Translations under genes and position numbers: made by a program
Shown here: piece by piece, positions 1 through 12,190 of the stretch
Numbering within the stretch: position 1 is the stretch's first letter
Layout: the number at the start of each line of letters is the position of its first letter
Notes under the pieces: model-generated
The model's input: only the letters and a program-made list of their open reading frames with translations
Database searches by the model: none
What the model was told of the DNA's origin: nothing
From: Fremontodendron californicum
Lineage: Eukaryota; Streptophyta; Magnoliopsida; Malvales; Malvaceae
Length of the DNA stretch: 64,000 nucleotides
Direction of reading: 5' to 3'
Assembly (NCBI GenBank): GCA_030761205.1
Contig: JAULJL010000011.1
Location: 10,158,501-10,222,500 of the forward strand

Positions 1-1
1 G

Positions 2-1556
2 ACCACCAACCCATCGGCTCATCTGACTATGTACTGTAGAATGATGACAGGGCATGAGGATAATGAAAAATTGCTTATTTATTGCTTCCAAGACAGCTTA
101 ACAGAGTCAGCCACCCGATGGTACAACCAACTCAGTCGTACTAAGATTCGTTCATGGACGGATTTGGCCAGAGCTTTTATGGAGTATTATAAGCATGTTT
201 CTGATATGGTACCAGATAGGCTGTCATTACAGAACATGGAAAAGAGGTCCAATGAGACCTTCAAGGAGTATTCACAGAGGTGGAGGGATCTGGCAACACA
301 AGTGCAACCCCCTTTAACCAACAAAGAAACCACGATGCTTTTCATCAACACATTGAAAGCACCTTATTATGACAAGTTGGTGGGAAATGCTACCAAAGAT
401 TTTGGGGATATGGTAATATCTGGAAAAATGATTGAGTCAGCCATTAAGAGTGAAAAGATGGAAGGGGGTGAGTCTGCTACCCCAAAGAGAGCTTTTCCTA
501 CAAAGAAAAATGAGGAAACCCATGCAGTAAGCTTCAACCAATACCCTTATACACCTCCTACACCAAACACACCACCGAGGCCTTATACCCCTACCACACC
601 TTATACACCTCCTACACCATACACACCATACCCGGGGTATAATCCTTATTGCCCTAATATCAACCATCTTACCCAAAACCCGTTCCCCTACACCAATATA
701 CCACAACAGCCATTCCCAATTGGCATATCCCCTCAAATCACCCTTCCTAGAAATGTTGTTCCCAACACACAAGAGCCTGCGCGTAATGACCAACGTTCAC
801 CAAGGAACGATCAAAAAGCCCAATTTGATCTGATTCCCACTACTTACGGTGATCTATATCCAAAATTGTTGCAGGGTCAACTTTGTTGCACTTGTGTACC
901 TAAAACCTTTGACACCTCCGTATCCAAGATGGTACAATGTAAACACCAACTGTGCATACCATGCAGGAATCCAAGGACATTCAATTGAAGATTGCCTGGC
1001 CTTCAAAAAGAAAGTCCAAAGCCTGATTAATGCTGGGGTAGTGAAGTTTGGATCAAAAAATGGGCCGAACGTAGCTGGAAATCCGTTGCCCAATCATGCT
1101 GGGAATCAAGTGAATGCAATATTAACCGGGGGGGACAGAAGATTAAAAAGGGATATTGGGGAGGTTAAGACTCCAATGATGACAGTATGGGCTGAAATGG
1201 TCAAAGCAGAATTGGTGGAAGGTAAGGAAGATCTGAAAATGGTTGCAAGAGGAGTGTATGATTGGTGCCCGTTCCATAAGAGTGAAGGCCATGACATACA
1301 GAACTGCGGGGACTTCCGGGTTAAAGTCCAAAGAATGATGGATAGTGGGGTAGCCCAATTCTATGAGGAGATAGAAGGGGAAATAGAAGTCATTGAAAAT
1401 ACAAGTGGCTATGGGATAGGAAGACCCCTAATCATCTACTATGATGAACCGGAGGAAAAAGTTATGCCAGCCATGGAAGAAAATGCGCCCAAATTAATCA
1501 TTGATTTACCTGTTTCCTTTCCATACAAGGAAAACAAGGCTACACCATGGAAATAA
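2..1556 (+). pseudogene. gag: Retrotransposon gag (Tat/Ogre type), frameshifted
   Basis: Structural capsid-like protein of the element. The reading frame is already open at base 2, so the true start is upstream. The Retrotrans_gag core (ATRWYNQL, SWTDLARAFMEYY, FKEYSQRWRDLA) lies at about 110-470. A proline/threonine-rich linker with repeated YTPPTP motifs follows at 540-720. The frame then shifts at 881-885, where an extra T in CTTTG moves the continuation one frame over. The second part carries two zinc-knuckle-like C..H..GH..C motifs (CAYHAGIQGHSIEDC near 945 and CPFHKSEGHDIQNC near 1270). A TAA at 1554-1556 closes this frame after the motif WK. Family recognition is firm; the exact gag/protease boundary is inferred. 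Confidence 0.85.
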
Positions 1557-3088
1557 GACTGTAGTATGGTTACGCTCGGGTCTTCAGGCCAACAGGATAT
1601 TATAGGTGTGGGGCATTTAACCCGAAGCGGGAGGTGTTATGCTGCGAAAGCCGTTGAACAAGGGGTAGCAGGGAAAGACAGAGGAATTGATAAAGGGAAG
1701 AAGGTCGTCGAGCCAATCCATATTGAGATGGATTTGCCAAAGGAAATAAAGAGGGGATCAGCCCCGGTTAATAGAATCAAAGAGCCAGTATATGAGAAAG
1801 AAGCTTGTGAGTTCTTGAAATTTATAAAGCATAGTGAATATAGCGTGGTTGAACAACTGCAACGTCAACCAGCTAGGATTTCAATCTTATCCTTGCTTTT
1901 AAATTCAGAACCACACAGAAATGCTTTATTAAGAGTATTAAATCAAGCGTACGTGGCCAATAATATTTCAGTGGAAAAGCTGGATAGGTTGGTGGGAAAC
2001 ATCGCAGCTGATGACTTCATATTCTTCAGCTATGAGGAAATACCATCCAATGGTATTGGATCAACCAGAGCTCTCCATATAACCACTACTTGTAAAGGGC
2101 ACATATTACCGAGGGTTCTTCTGGACAACGGTTCTTCACTAAATGTGATGCCTTTAGCAACCTTATTCAAGTTACCAGTGGATTTATCCTATATGATACC
2201 AAGTTGCATGGTGGTCAAAGCTTTTGACGGAACTAGGAGGGAGGTTATGGGAACCATTGAAGTTCCTCTGGAAATAGGCCCGTGCACATATACAGTGAAT
2301 TTCCAGGTTATGGATATCAATCCATCTTATAACTGTTTGTTGGGAAGACCATGGATACATTCAGCTGGGGCTGTACCCTCGTCTCTTCACCAGAAACTAA
2401 AATTTGTGATGGAGGGCCGGTTGATCACGGTATCAGGGGAGGAAGACATAATAGCCACCGCATCCACTGAATCTCCTTATGTGGATCCAAATGAAGAGGC
2501 CGTGGAGTGTTCTTTCCAATTTTTGGAATTTGTAAATGCAGTTTTTGTCGCTGAATGACAGAAAATTCCAAAACCAAAGCTGTCCAAGAACACAAGGTTG
2601 GGGGTAAGAACCACCGTAGGAAAAGGCTGCAGGGCAGGAAAGGGTCTCGGGAAATAACTTCAGGGGATGGCTCGAGCCATAGAAGTAAAAGGAAAGAAGG
2701 ACCGATTTGGCCTAGGATATCTTCCGAAGGCCCATGAGAAAAGAAGACAAGTTGAAAAGAACCGACAAAGGATGATGGCCCGTCTCACGGGTATGGATAT
2801 GGAGTGGGAGCCTATGACATTCCCACCTATCCTTCACAACTTCCGCTCAGCCGGTTCTCTGTTCGGAGAAAAGAATTCTGATGATGTGCTTGTAATGATA
2901 GAGAAAGCTTTCAAGAGATTCCAAGTGAATAATGATGAGCAGATGTATGAGGTGGAGATCTGCACGACCGAGAAAGACAAGATTGAAAGAGAGAGTACTA
3001 GCTGGATGGTGCGACCTTGTCCACCTGGATATAGACTAACCAACTGGAGTGCAACTGAGTTGCCTATAGTCTTTAAGTCTATTCCAAA
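1557..3088 (+). pseudogene. pro: Retrotransposon protease region, interrupted by two stops
   Basis: Retroviral-type aspartic protease of the element. The active-site motif is LLDNGSSLNVMPL at about 2120-2160, followed by the flap-side KAFDGTRREVMGTIEVPL and the terminal CLLGRPWIHSAGAVPSSLH. The DNGSS form of the active site is usual in the Tat lineage. The same frame runs on after a TGA at 2556-2558 and a TAA at 2655-2657. It continues as a G-patch-like stretch (KKDRFGLGY) and a charged tail (WEPMTFPPI) up to the splice donor at 3089. The stops are real in this copy; the domains on both sides align with what the family normally has. Confidence 0.8.
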
Positions 3089-3293
3089 GTAATACTTTTA
3101 AAAAGCAGTCTTAATTATCTTTACCCAGAGATATTAAGAGTTTTTTCTGTAATGGGCTTTTTAAACATTTTCATTCAATAAATAACAAGCACAATGCATT
3201 ATCCATATTGATGTGTCCATATTCTTTCATTTTTGTTATTTATTTTGTTCTATATATATTTTCCTATATTGTTTTATCTCCACCTATTTACAG
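3089..3293 (+). other. Candidate Ogre-type intron between protease and RT
   Basis: The protease frame reads ...SIPK then stops. The donor AA|GTAATA is at 3089 and the acceptor TTTACAG|G ends at 3293, after a T-rich stretch. Removing these 205 bases joins AA to G, making an AAG lysine codon. This puts the protease frame in phase with the RT frame (CTNAEYEDLP), which otherwise differs by one register. Known Ogre elements splice an intron at this place. Splicing of this copy is inferred from frame and splice-site fit only. Confidence 0.65.
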
Positions 3294-6200
3294 GTGTACG
3301 AATGCGGAATATGAGGACCTTCCTGTCAGTAATTCTGAAATTGATTTTGACAGACCCATTTGCACGGGTGATTTTAAGGCTAATGAAGATACGGAGGATT
3401 ATGGTCTACCTCCGGATCTATTGAGGAAAATAGAACAAGAAGAAAAGCAAGTACTTCCTCATAAGGAATTATTGAAAACAATAAATTTGGGAAATGGTGA
3501 AGAGATAAAAGAAGTCAAAATTGGAACTTCATTCTCACCATTAATAAAAGGTGAATTGATAGCTTTGCTCCAGGAGTATGTGGATGTATTTGCATGGTCT
3601 TACCAAGATATGCTAGGGTTAAATCCGGATATTGTGGTTCATAAGCTCCCTTTAAGGCCAGAATGCAAGCCAATTCAGCAAAAGTTGAGAAGAATGAGGC
3701 CTGATATGCTGTTAAAGATAAAAGATGAGGTGAAGAAACAATTTGATGCTGGATTCCTAGAGGTGGCAAAATATCCAGAATGGGTGGCAAATATTGTTCC
3801 AGTACCGAAGAAGGATGGCAAGGTACGGGTGTGCGTTGATTATTGAGATTTGAACAAGGCCAGCCCTAAAGATAATTTCCCTTTGCCCCATATTGATACT
3901 CTAGTGGATAATACAGCGAAGAGTTCTTTATTTTCCTTTATGGACGGATTCTCAGGATACAATCAGATTAAGATGGCACCGGAAGATATGGAGAAAACCA
4001 TATTTGTTACAATGTGGGACACCTTCTGCTATAAAGTAATGCCATTTGGGTTGAAGAATGCTGGGGCAACATACCAGAGAGCCATGGTGACCTTGTTTCA
4101 TGATATGACGCATAAGGGAATTGAGGTCTACGTTGATGATATGATCGCAAAGTCACAAGAAGAAGAGGAACATATTGCGAATCTTAAGAAACTCTTTGAA
4201 CGATTAAGGAAATTTAGACTCAAGCTAAATCCGGCAAAATGCACTTTTGGAGTCACCTCGGGGAAGTTGTTGGGTTTTTTCGTAAGCAAAAGAGGAATTG
4301 AGATTGACCCAGATAAAGTGAAGGCCATTTAGAATTTGCCACCACCTCGCACTCAAAAGGAAGTAAGAGGCTTTCTGGGGAGATTGAATTACATTGCTCG
4401 GTTTATTTCACAGTTAACCGACAAATGTGATCCAATATTTAAGTTACTTCGAAAACGTGATCCAGGAGAATAGAATGAAGGGTGTCAGATTGCTTTTGAA
4501 AAGGTTAAGCATTATCTATCAAACCCACCAGTATTAATGCCACCTATCCCGGATAAACCAATGATACTGTATTTATCAGTATTTGAAAGATCCATGGGTT
4601 GTGTTTTGGGGCAGCTTGATGAAACTGGAAAGAAAGAACAGGCAGTTTACTACCTCAGCAAGAAGTTCACAGATTATGAGTTGAAATATTCATCGGTAGA
4701 AAAGTTGTGTTGCGCCTTAGCTTGGACTGCTCGAAGACTCAGACAGTATATGTTGTACCACACAATGTGGTTGATTGCCAAGCTGGATCCAATCAAATAC
4801 ATGTTGGAAGCACCTTCTCTGTCAGGGAGGACGGCGAGATGGCAGGTTTTATTGTCAGAGTACGACATTGTATATGTAAGTCAAAAAGCTATCAAGGGCA
4901 GTGCAGTGGCAGAATTCATAACAAGTCGGGCAGTGGAAGATTATGAGCCGTTGAACTTTGACTTCCCAGATGAGGATTTGATGTATGTGTCGCAAGCAGA
5001 TGAGATTCCCCTAAAGAATAAAGTATGGAAAATGTACTTCGATGGCGCATCTAATGCCATGGGGCATGGAATCGGGGCAGTGCTTATCTCCCCAGAAGAA
5101 GACTGTTATCCTTTCACTACTAGATTGGATTTTGATTGTACAAACAATACTGCCGAGTATGAAGCATGTACTATGGGCCTTCGTGCTGCAGTGGATAGAA
5201 AGATCAAAGTATTGGAAGTTTATGGAGACTCAGCCTTGGTGATTTACCAGTTACGAGGAGAATGGGAAACCCGAGATACAAAGCTAATCCGATACCGAGA
5301 ACTCATACTGAGTTTATTAGAGGAGTTTGAAGAAGTGAGTTTCAACTACTTTCCTCGAGAAGAAAATCGGATGGCGGATGCTCTGGCTACTTTGTCATCA
5401 ATGTTTAAAGTGAATGAAGGAGCAGAAGTTGTGTCGATCAAGATGAGCATATATGAGTCTCCTGCCCATTGTTTGAGTATGGAAGAAGAAGCAGATGGTC
5501 TCCCTTGGTATAATGACATCTTGTAATACATCAAGAGTCAACAGTATCCAGAACAAGCAACAGAGAATGACAAGAGGACTCTGAGAAGGTTAGCAATGGG
5601 TTTTGTTCTAGATGGTGAGATTCTCTACAAGAAAGGGAAAGATCAAGTCTTGTTGAGATGTGTAGGGTCTGCCGAAGCTCGAAGAATCATAGAAGAGGTC
5701 CATGAAGGGATATGTGGCACCCATGCTAATGGTCACATGCTTGCTAAACAGATTATGAGGGTAGGGTACTATTGGCTGACAATGGAAGGAGATTGTATCA
5801 GTTATTCCCGGAAATGTCATAAATGTCAGATTTATGCAGATAAGATTCATGTGTCGCCATCACCTTTACATGTCATGACTGCACCATGGCCTTTTTCAAT
5901 GTGGGGAATGGATATGATCGGGCCTATTACCCCGAAAGCTTCAAATAGACATCGTTTCTTCTTGGTGGCCATAGATTATTTCACAAAGTGGGTAGAAGCT
6001 GCGTCTTATGCAAATGTAACAAAGTCGGTGGTATGCAGATTCGTCAAGAAAGAAATTATATGCCGTTATGGGTTGCCAGCAAGAATTATTTCGGATAATG
6101 CTCTCAATTTGAACAATAAGATGATGAGAGAAGTGTGTACTCAATTCAAGATCACACATCATAATTCGGCACCTTACCGTCTGAAGATGAATGGCGCAGT

Positions 6201-6753
6201 AGAAGCAGCTAATAAGAACATCAAGAAGATTGTTGAGAAGATGACCAATGTGTACAAAGATTGGCATGAGATCCTTCCTTTCGCTCTGCATGCATATCGT
6301 ACTTCGGTCCGCACATCTACAGGGGCAACACCATTTTCTCTGGTATATGGGATGGAAGCAGTGCTACCTATTGAAGTTGAGATCCCTTCACTCCGGGTTC
6401 TGATGGAAGTTGGCCTAGAGAAAGCAGAATGGGTTAGAGCTCGTTATGAACAGTTGAATCTCATCGAGGAGAAAAGATTGAAAGCAATTTGTCACGGGCA
6501 GTTGTATCAGAAAAGGATGATTCGAGCTCACAACAAGAAAGTTCGTCCCAGACAGTTCCGAGAGGGGGAGTTGGTATTGAGGAAAATTCTCCCTATAGTG
6601 AAGGACCCGAGAGGAAAATGGGCTCCAAATTGGAAAGGACCCTATGTGGTAAAGAGAGCTTTTTATGGAGGAGCATTGATTCTAACTCGGATGGACGGAG
6701 ATGATTTTAGACATCCCGTGAATGCTGATGAATTGAAGAAGTATTATGCTTGA
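3294..6753 (+). pseudogene. pol: Retrotransposon pol: RT, dual RNase H and integrase, with four in-frame stops
   Basis: RT starts at about 3600 (VDVFAWSYQDM). The core motifs VCVDY, SFMDGFSGYNQI, MPFGLKNAGATYQ and VYVDDMIAKS end near 4150. The first RNase H covers roughly 4540-4900. A second, archaeal-type RNase H covers about 5025-5400 with YFDGAS, NNTAEYEA, YGDSALV and NRMADALATL. Integrase begins with a zinc-binding part (GTHANGH, CHKCQ, 5700-5830). It continues with the catalytic core residues D (WGMDMIGPI), D (IISDNALNL) and E (NGAVEAANK), and ends with WAPNWKGPYVV. In-frame stops are TGA 3844, TAG 4330, TAG 4471 and TAA 5524; otherwise one frame holds throughout. Stop of the polyprotein is TGA 6751-6753. 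Confidence 0.9.
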
Positions 6754-8256
6754 AAAAAAAAAGTGTGATGCTGTGCACATGAAAATTCTAATGATTCCAA
6801 GTGTAAAAATAGAAGTTCTATATATCTATTTCCTCTGAGAATTGCTTTTCAAAGAGAATATTTATGCTTGATATGATGAATGGCCGTTTTTCATATTCCT
6901 TCCACTAAGAAGAAATCATCCTTAGTCACCCCTTTGAGCCTTAAGAATTATTTCTTTCTTTAAACCTTGACCAAGGATCACCCTCTACACTGGAGGGCAA
7001 ATGCGAGGAAAGATAATCAAAAATCATGGCAAAAAAGAAAGCCATCGGAAAATATCGCAAATGAAAGCCAACAAAGCAAAAAAGAAAAGAAAGTCCAAAA
7101 AGGGACAAATGTTTCAAGAATGAGTTCTCCTCAAGAAGTGATCCTTGATCCAATCACCCTTAAACACATTTTGGGCCTATTTATCCTTTCTTTCTAAACC
7201 TAAACCTTGGCCTACATTACATGCTTTAAAAGCCCATTTTGATCAAGCATGGATATTTAATTTGAAAGGTTATTCTCAGAATCCATCCCATCTTTTGAAT
7301 TGATATTTTTACCTTGGAAGCATTTAGAATTCTCAGATACATGGTAAAAATAAAAAAAAAGGAGAGGTTTAAGCTGAAAACCCCAAAGTGCGACTTAATA
7401 CCAAACGGAGGACACTTGAGTTGAAAACCTACAAAAGACGGCTCAAGTACTAATCAAAGTTTGAATCAATGCTCCGTGTAAAGGGGGAGAAAGTATCTGA
7501 CAATCAGAGAAAAGGGGAACAACTCAGTCGGATGTAACTACAGAAGCTAAGAGAATACTCAGGTGAATTGCTCGTTCAAGAGAAATTTCATATGGTTTGA
7601 ATAAGGAGGGGTCCAAGATATTCCTCATCCGGGGCATCTACAGCCTATAACCTTATATTTGTTTCTTATATCTTTGATATTTATTTTTACCATTTTAAAA
7701 CATTTCTTGCAATAAATTCTTGTTATCCTTTCATGACAATTTTTGATTGATTCACATTCTCTTTCATATACTTTTGAGATGCATTATGGTTGTTATTAAA
7801 TTGAATGATGTTTAGTAATAAAAATCTTTAAATAAAGGGATTTCAAAGTATTACTAAGGAATAGATTTAAATCTTGGGAAGGTTTGGAAAGTTCACTAAG
7901 AAAAGAAAACAGTGAACGTGGTGGAGACTCCGTCGCGTAGTCAGAAAATCTGTGAACTTCAGCGAGAGACAGAAGCTGAGACTGTTTGACAAGATATCTT
8001 GAGTGAAGGATTCCTCAAGTGGGGCATCAATGAATAGTTGAAGACTCTGTCCTGAAGTCATATAATGTGAACCTCAAAGAAACCATGGATTAGAAATTAT
8101 GGCACAATCATTTGATTACATTTATTAGGAAAAATACAAGCATTTGCAAAATCATGGCATTCTCATCATTGCATTTAGCTAACAATGCAGAAATCAGGAA
8201 AGCTTGGACTTCCCCAAAGAGAAACTCGTTTTGTTTCTCAAAAGATTCAGAGTTTG
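6754..8256 (+). other. Non-coding 3' part of the Tat/Ogre element
   Basis: No coding frame of merit. The sequence lies between integrase and the 3' LTR, where large Tat elements usually have a long untranslated stretch. It holds short related phrases (for example the stretch at 7360-7480 and the tract around 7890-8070), but no gene was recognised. Confidence 0.5.
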
Positions 8257-8775
8257 AAATCGCCATCAAGGTATTTTCTCCTGTTTTAAATCGAATTCAT
8301 TCTGTTTTATCAAATAAGTCGAGCCTTGAGACTACCGTCGAGGTATTTCCTTTTGTTTTAAATCGAATTCATTCTGTTTTATCAAATGAGTCGAGCCTTG
8401 AGACCACCGTCGAGGTATTTCCTTTTGTTTTAAATCGAATTAATTCTGTTTTATCAAATGAGTCAAGCTTTGAGACTACCGTCGAGGTATTTCCTTTTGT
8501 TTAAAATCGAATTCATTCTGTTTTATCAAATGAGTCGAGCCTTGAGACCACCGTCGAGTCCTTTTGTTTTGAATCGAATTCATTCTGTTTATCAAATGAG
8601 TCGAGCCTTGAGACCACCGTCGAGGTATTTCCTTTTGTTTTAAATCGAATTCATTCTGTTTTATCAAATGAGTCGAGCCTTAAGACCTCCGTCGAGGTAT
8701 ACCTTTCTGTTTTAAATCGAATTCATTCTGTTTTATCAAACGAGTCGAACCCTGAGACCGTCGTCAAGGTATTTT
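8257..8775 (+). repeat. 72-bp tandem repeat, about 7 copies
   Basis: The phrase GAATTCATTCTGTTTTATCA recurs at 8293, 8365, 8437 (one base changed), 8509, 8576, 8648 and 8719, so the period is 72, 72, 72, 67, 72, 71. Each unit also has a GAGTCGAGCCTTGAGAC box. Small open frames here are by-products of a period divisible by three. Confidence 0.9.
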
Positions 8776-9050
8776 CAAACCAGCTTTTAAGACCTTCGGG
8801 CACAATTTTAAAGACCTTCGGGCACCATTTTAAAGACCTTCGGGCACCAATTTTTAAAGACCTTCGGGCACAAGTTTTTTTAGGACCCCCGGGCACCAAT
8901 TTTAGGACCTCCGGGCACCATTTTAAAGACCTTCGGGCACCAGTTTTTTTTAAGACCTCCGGGCACCAATTTTAAAGACCTTGGACACCAGTTTTTTAAG
9001 ACCTCCGGGCACCAATTTTAAAGACCTTCGGGCACCATTTTTATTTTGAA
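8776..9050 (+). repeat. About 24-bp tandem repeat, roughly 11 copies
   Basis: The phrase AAAGACCTTCGGGCACCA, with variants (GGACCTCCGGGCACC, GACCTCCGGGCACC), repeats at 22-27 bp intervals straight after the 72-bp array. It is a second, unrelated minisatellite in the same untranslated part of the retroelement. Confidence 0.85.
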
Positions 9051-9280
9051 AATCGAATTCGTTTTCTTAAGACGGATCGAGCCTTGATTAGTCAGGGAAT
9101 TCAATTTAAGGACAAATCTTCAATCTATAGCTTATTTTCAAAAAAAAAAATGAAAAATGAAAAAATGATAGAAGAATGGAAAAGAAAATCCCTTTCCCTT
9201 TCCTTCACATGTGATTTCACTGGCCGTACAAAATTAGTGTCGGTTTATCTTTGCCTGATTTCTGATTCTCAGCAATAGCC

Positions 9281-9293
9281 AAAGAGGGGCAGC
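9281..9293 (+). promoter_or_regulatory. Polypurine tract next to 3' LTR
   Basis: AAAGAGGGGCAGC lies immediately before the TGTAAACACC that starts the LTR. This is the expected position and composition of the plus-strand primer of an LTR retrotransposon. Confidence 0.7.
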
Positions 9294-9983
9294 TGTAAAC
9301 ACCTAATTTTGTCCGTACCACTAAACAGGTATGTTTTCTTCCTATATTGATATTTTCGAGTGTAATAAGACTGTTTTCATCTTGCAGGTGGTACTCCGAG
9401 ACTTAGTTTAAGAGGGAGAGCGTAAAATGTCAAACTTGAAAAAAAGTCAACCCCGAAAAAAGTCAACCCTGAAAAAGTCAACCCTAAAAAGTCAACTACT
9501 AAAAAAGTCAACCCACTTTCAAAATCAAGATTTTAAGTTCAATTGAAAAATGGCGAAAGCATTTTGATAATCCGAGGTCTACATTGAAAGATATGGAGTT
9601 CGGAAGTTGGGATTCGGAGATTCAGTAGAAAAGAAACCCTAATCCGAGAAATTTGGGGAAAAATGCTTAAACGATCAAATTGGTTGAAATTGAAGGTTCA
9701 AAATGAAATATAAGCACTGACTACGGGTAATGGAGAAGTCACTTGCAAGAAAAATGGAAAAAAAAGTCAATCCGGGAGAAAACCGAGAATTAGGGTTTTT
9801 AGTGGATTTCGGTGAAATCGGGAAGAATCACAGAAATGGCCCAACTTGGTAAGACCATAACCCACAATAGATGAAGAATGATTAAAAAGGATATCCCAAG
9901 GCTCAGATTGAAGAAAATCTGAAAATCGGACTTGTTTTGAGCAAAACCGGGTTTCGGAGGCAAAAGGGTAAAATTGGAAAATT

Positions 9984-10720
9984 TGGGAAAAATAACAAAT
10001 GGACTCCGAAAAATCTAAGAATTTGTCAATCTCATTCTTAAATCATTTGAAAGATATTGGTAAAATAAAATCTTGATTCGGAGTTCATTTGCAAAATGGC
10101 CAAATCCCGAGCTTCCTATGCAATAATTCAAAAAGATAAATCCCGGAAAAATAGAAAATGAGCTCCAAATCTTTTGAAATTTTGTATATATCATTTTTAA
10201 ATTATTTGGAAGAGATTTGCGAAAGAAAATCTTGATTCGGAGTTCGTTTGCAAAATGGTCAAATCTCGGGCCTCCTATGCAATAATTCAAGAAGATAAAT
10301 CCCGAAAAAATAGCAAATGAGCTCCAAAAATTCTGAAATTTTGAAAATCTCATTTTTAAATTATTTGGAAGAGATTGGAGAAAGAAAATCTTGATTCGGA
10401 GTTCGTTTGCAAAATGGCCAAATCTCGGGCCTACTATGTAGTAATTCAAGCCGATAAATCCCTAAAAAATACCAAATGAGCTCCAAAAATTATGAAAACT
10501 TCCAGATCACACTTTTTAATTATTTTTAAGAGATTGGTGAATAAAAATCTTGATTTGGAGCTCGTTTAAAAAATGGTAAAATGTAGGGGCATAAAAGGCA
10601 TTTTTGGAAGAAAAAATCCAAATAAATAGCAAACGGACTAGGATAATTTTGAAAACTTCCAGAACTCAATATTTTATTATTTTGGAAGTATTTAAAAAAG
10701 AAAAATTGAATTTGGAGTCC
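9984..10720 (+). repeat. 159-bp tandem repeat inside the LTR, 4-5 copies
   Basis: The phrase TCTTGATTCG (with one variant) recurs at 10071, 10230, 10389 and 10548, exactly 159 bp apart, with a degenerate fifth copy near 10705. Each unit also holds GAGCTCCAAA and a GGCCAAATCTCGGG-like box. The long minus-strand open frame here only mirrors the repeat. Confidence 0.9.
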
Positions 10721-11689
10721 GTTTGATATTTATTTGCATCCGGGAGGCAAAACGGTCATTTCACCCAAGCAACCGAAAAGGGCTTCTTTGGGCCTTTCAA
10801 AAAATCAGAGTTGGGCTGAAAAAGAGAAGTGCTGGCCTACCCAAGCCCAAAGGAAGGAGGAAGCTTCTGATTTTTCAATCAAATGGCTAAAAATCAAGAG
10901 TTAGTTAGAGATTCTCTTTGATCAAGCCATGGTGATTAAACCACATAGGCTAAGAAAGATGTCAACATTATTCTTGGAAAGCTGTAATTTGAGAGAGCTG
11001 AGATTCTAATCTAAAGGTGGTAATTTCATGATTTTTCACTTTGAATTATTAGCCATTTGATGGAAAATTGGTTACAAAAAAATGATAACATCCTTGAGCT
11101 ATTAGAGGGGGTATTCCGCCAGCCCTAGAGGGGGTGAGAATTTCATTTTTTCATTCTCATTTTGGCTGAGTTCTTTGAGTTTTTACTAGTTTTTCTCTTC
11201 TTGGTTGAGAGCCAAAAAGAAAAGTTTAAAAAAAAAAAAAAAAAAAGGAAAGTTAGAAGAGAAAAGCTTGAAATATTAGCTTCTTGAGGTTGCTCTTGAG
11301 CACCAACTCTTGCACTTTCTTCATTTTCAATTCTTGTTTTTTCTATTTTGATTTCTACTTGGTGAGTTTCCATTTTAAAATAATGTTTTTTTATTGTTCT
11401 TTTAAGTTCTTACTTCATCTCTTTCTTAAGTATATTTTTTACATTTTATTTTTACAGTAAACTCACCATGGCCAAATGGCCTACATTATTTATTTTAAGT
11501 TGCTGTTTTGATTTATTTTACCATATTGTTTATGTTATTTTCTTTAATTTTGATGTTTTAAATGTTATGTTACTCCATATTCTTGAGTTATATTTTAATT
11601 TGGTTGCTTTGTTTGTTGCCATTTATGTTTTAAATATTATGTTTTTGCGTTTTTAATTTTATGTTTTCATGTTGTTTAAATTTGAGCAT

Positions 11690-12190
11690 GTTTTAGATTT
11701 AGTATATCAAGTGTTTGTGAAAATGCTTGTGTGGTCTTTGCATGATTTTTGTTTTATATCTTAGTTGAGCATGTTTTAGATTTAGTATATTAAGTGTTTG
11801 TGAAAATGCTTGTGTGATTTTTGCATGATTTAAGTGTTATATTTTAGTTGAGCATGTTAGTATACCAAGTGTTTGTGAAAATGCCATGCTTGTTGGAGCT
11901 TGAGGCCATTTGGCTACTCCATGTGTTTTGCATTGTGTGATTGCATTTTTGTCATGTTAGTTGGTAGGTTTTTGCATTTGCATGTCATTTAATTTAGTTT
12001 TGCATGCTAGTATACCAAGTGTTTGTGAAAATGCCATGTTTGCTAGTTTCATTTTTCATATTCGGCCACCCTTGGAATCCTTGCATTTTATGTGCATTCT
12101 TGCCATGTTAGTTGATAAGTTAGCATTTGCATGATATTTGGCTGAGTTTTTGGTTTAAGCATGCTTTATGTTTGTGAAAATGCCATGCAT
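11690..12190 (+). repeat. Degenerate repeats with core AAGTGTTTGTGAAAATGC
   Basis: The core AGTATACCAAGTGTTTGTGA or close variants occurs at about 11700, 11783, 11862 and 12010, with a shortened copy near 12168, each followed by AAAATGC. Spacing is irregular (80-160 bp). It lies inside the LTR. Confidence 0.7.

Noticed and set aside
8112..8667. Open frames with repeated peptide units
   Set aside because: Produced by the 72-bp minisatellite; no domain, and they lie in the untranslated part of the retroelement.
8257..9050. CRISPR-like regularly spaced repeats
   Set aside because: The units are contiguous, with no unique spacers, in a plant retrotransposon.
10015..10449. 144-residue minus-strand open frame in the LTR
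   Set aside because: Its internal repeats follow the 159-bp period, which is divisible by three; it is a by-product of the tandem repeat.
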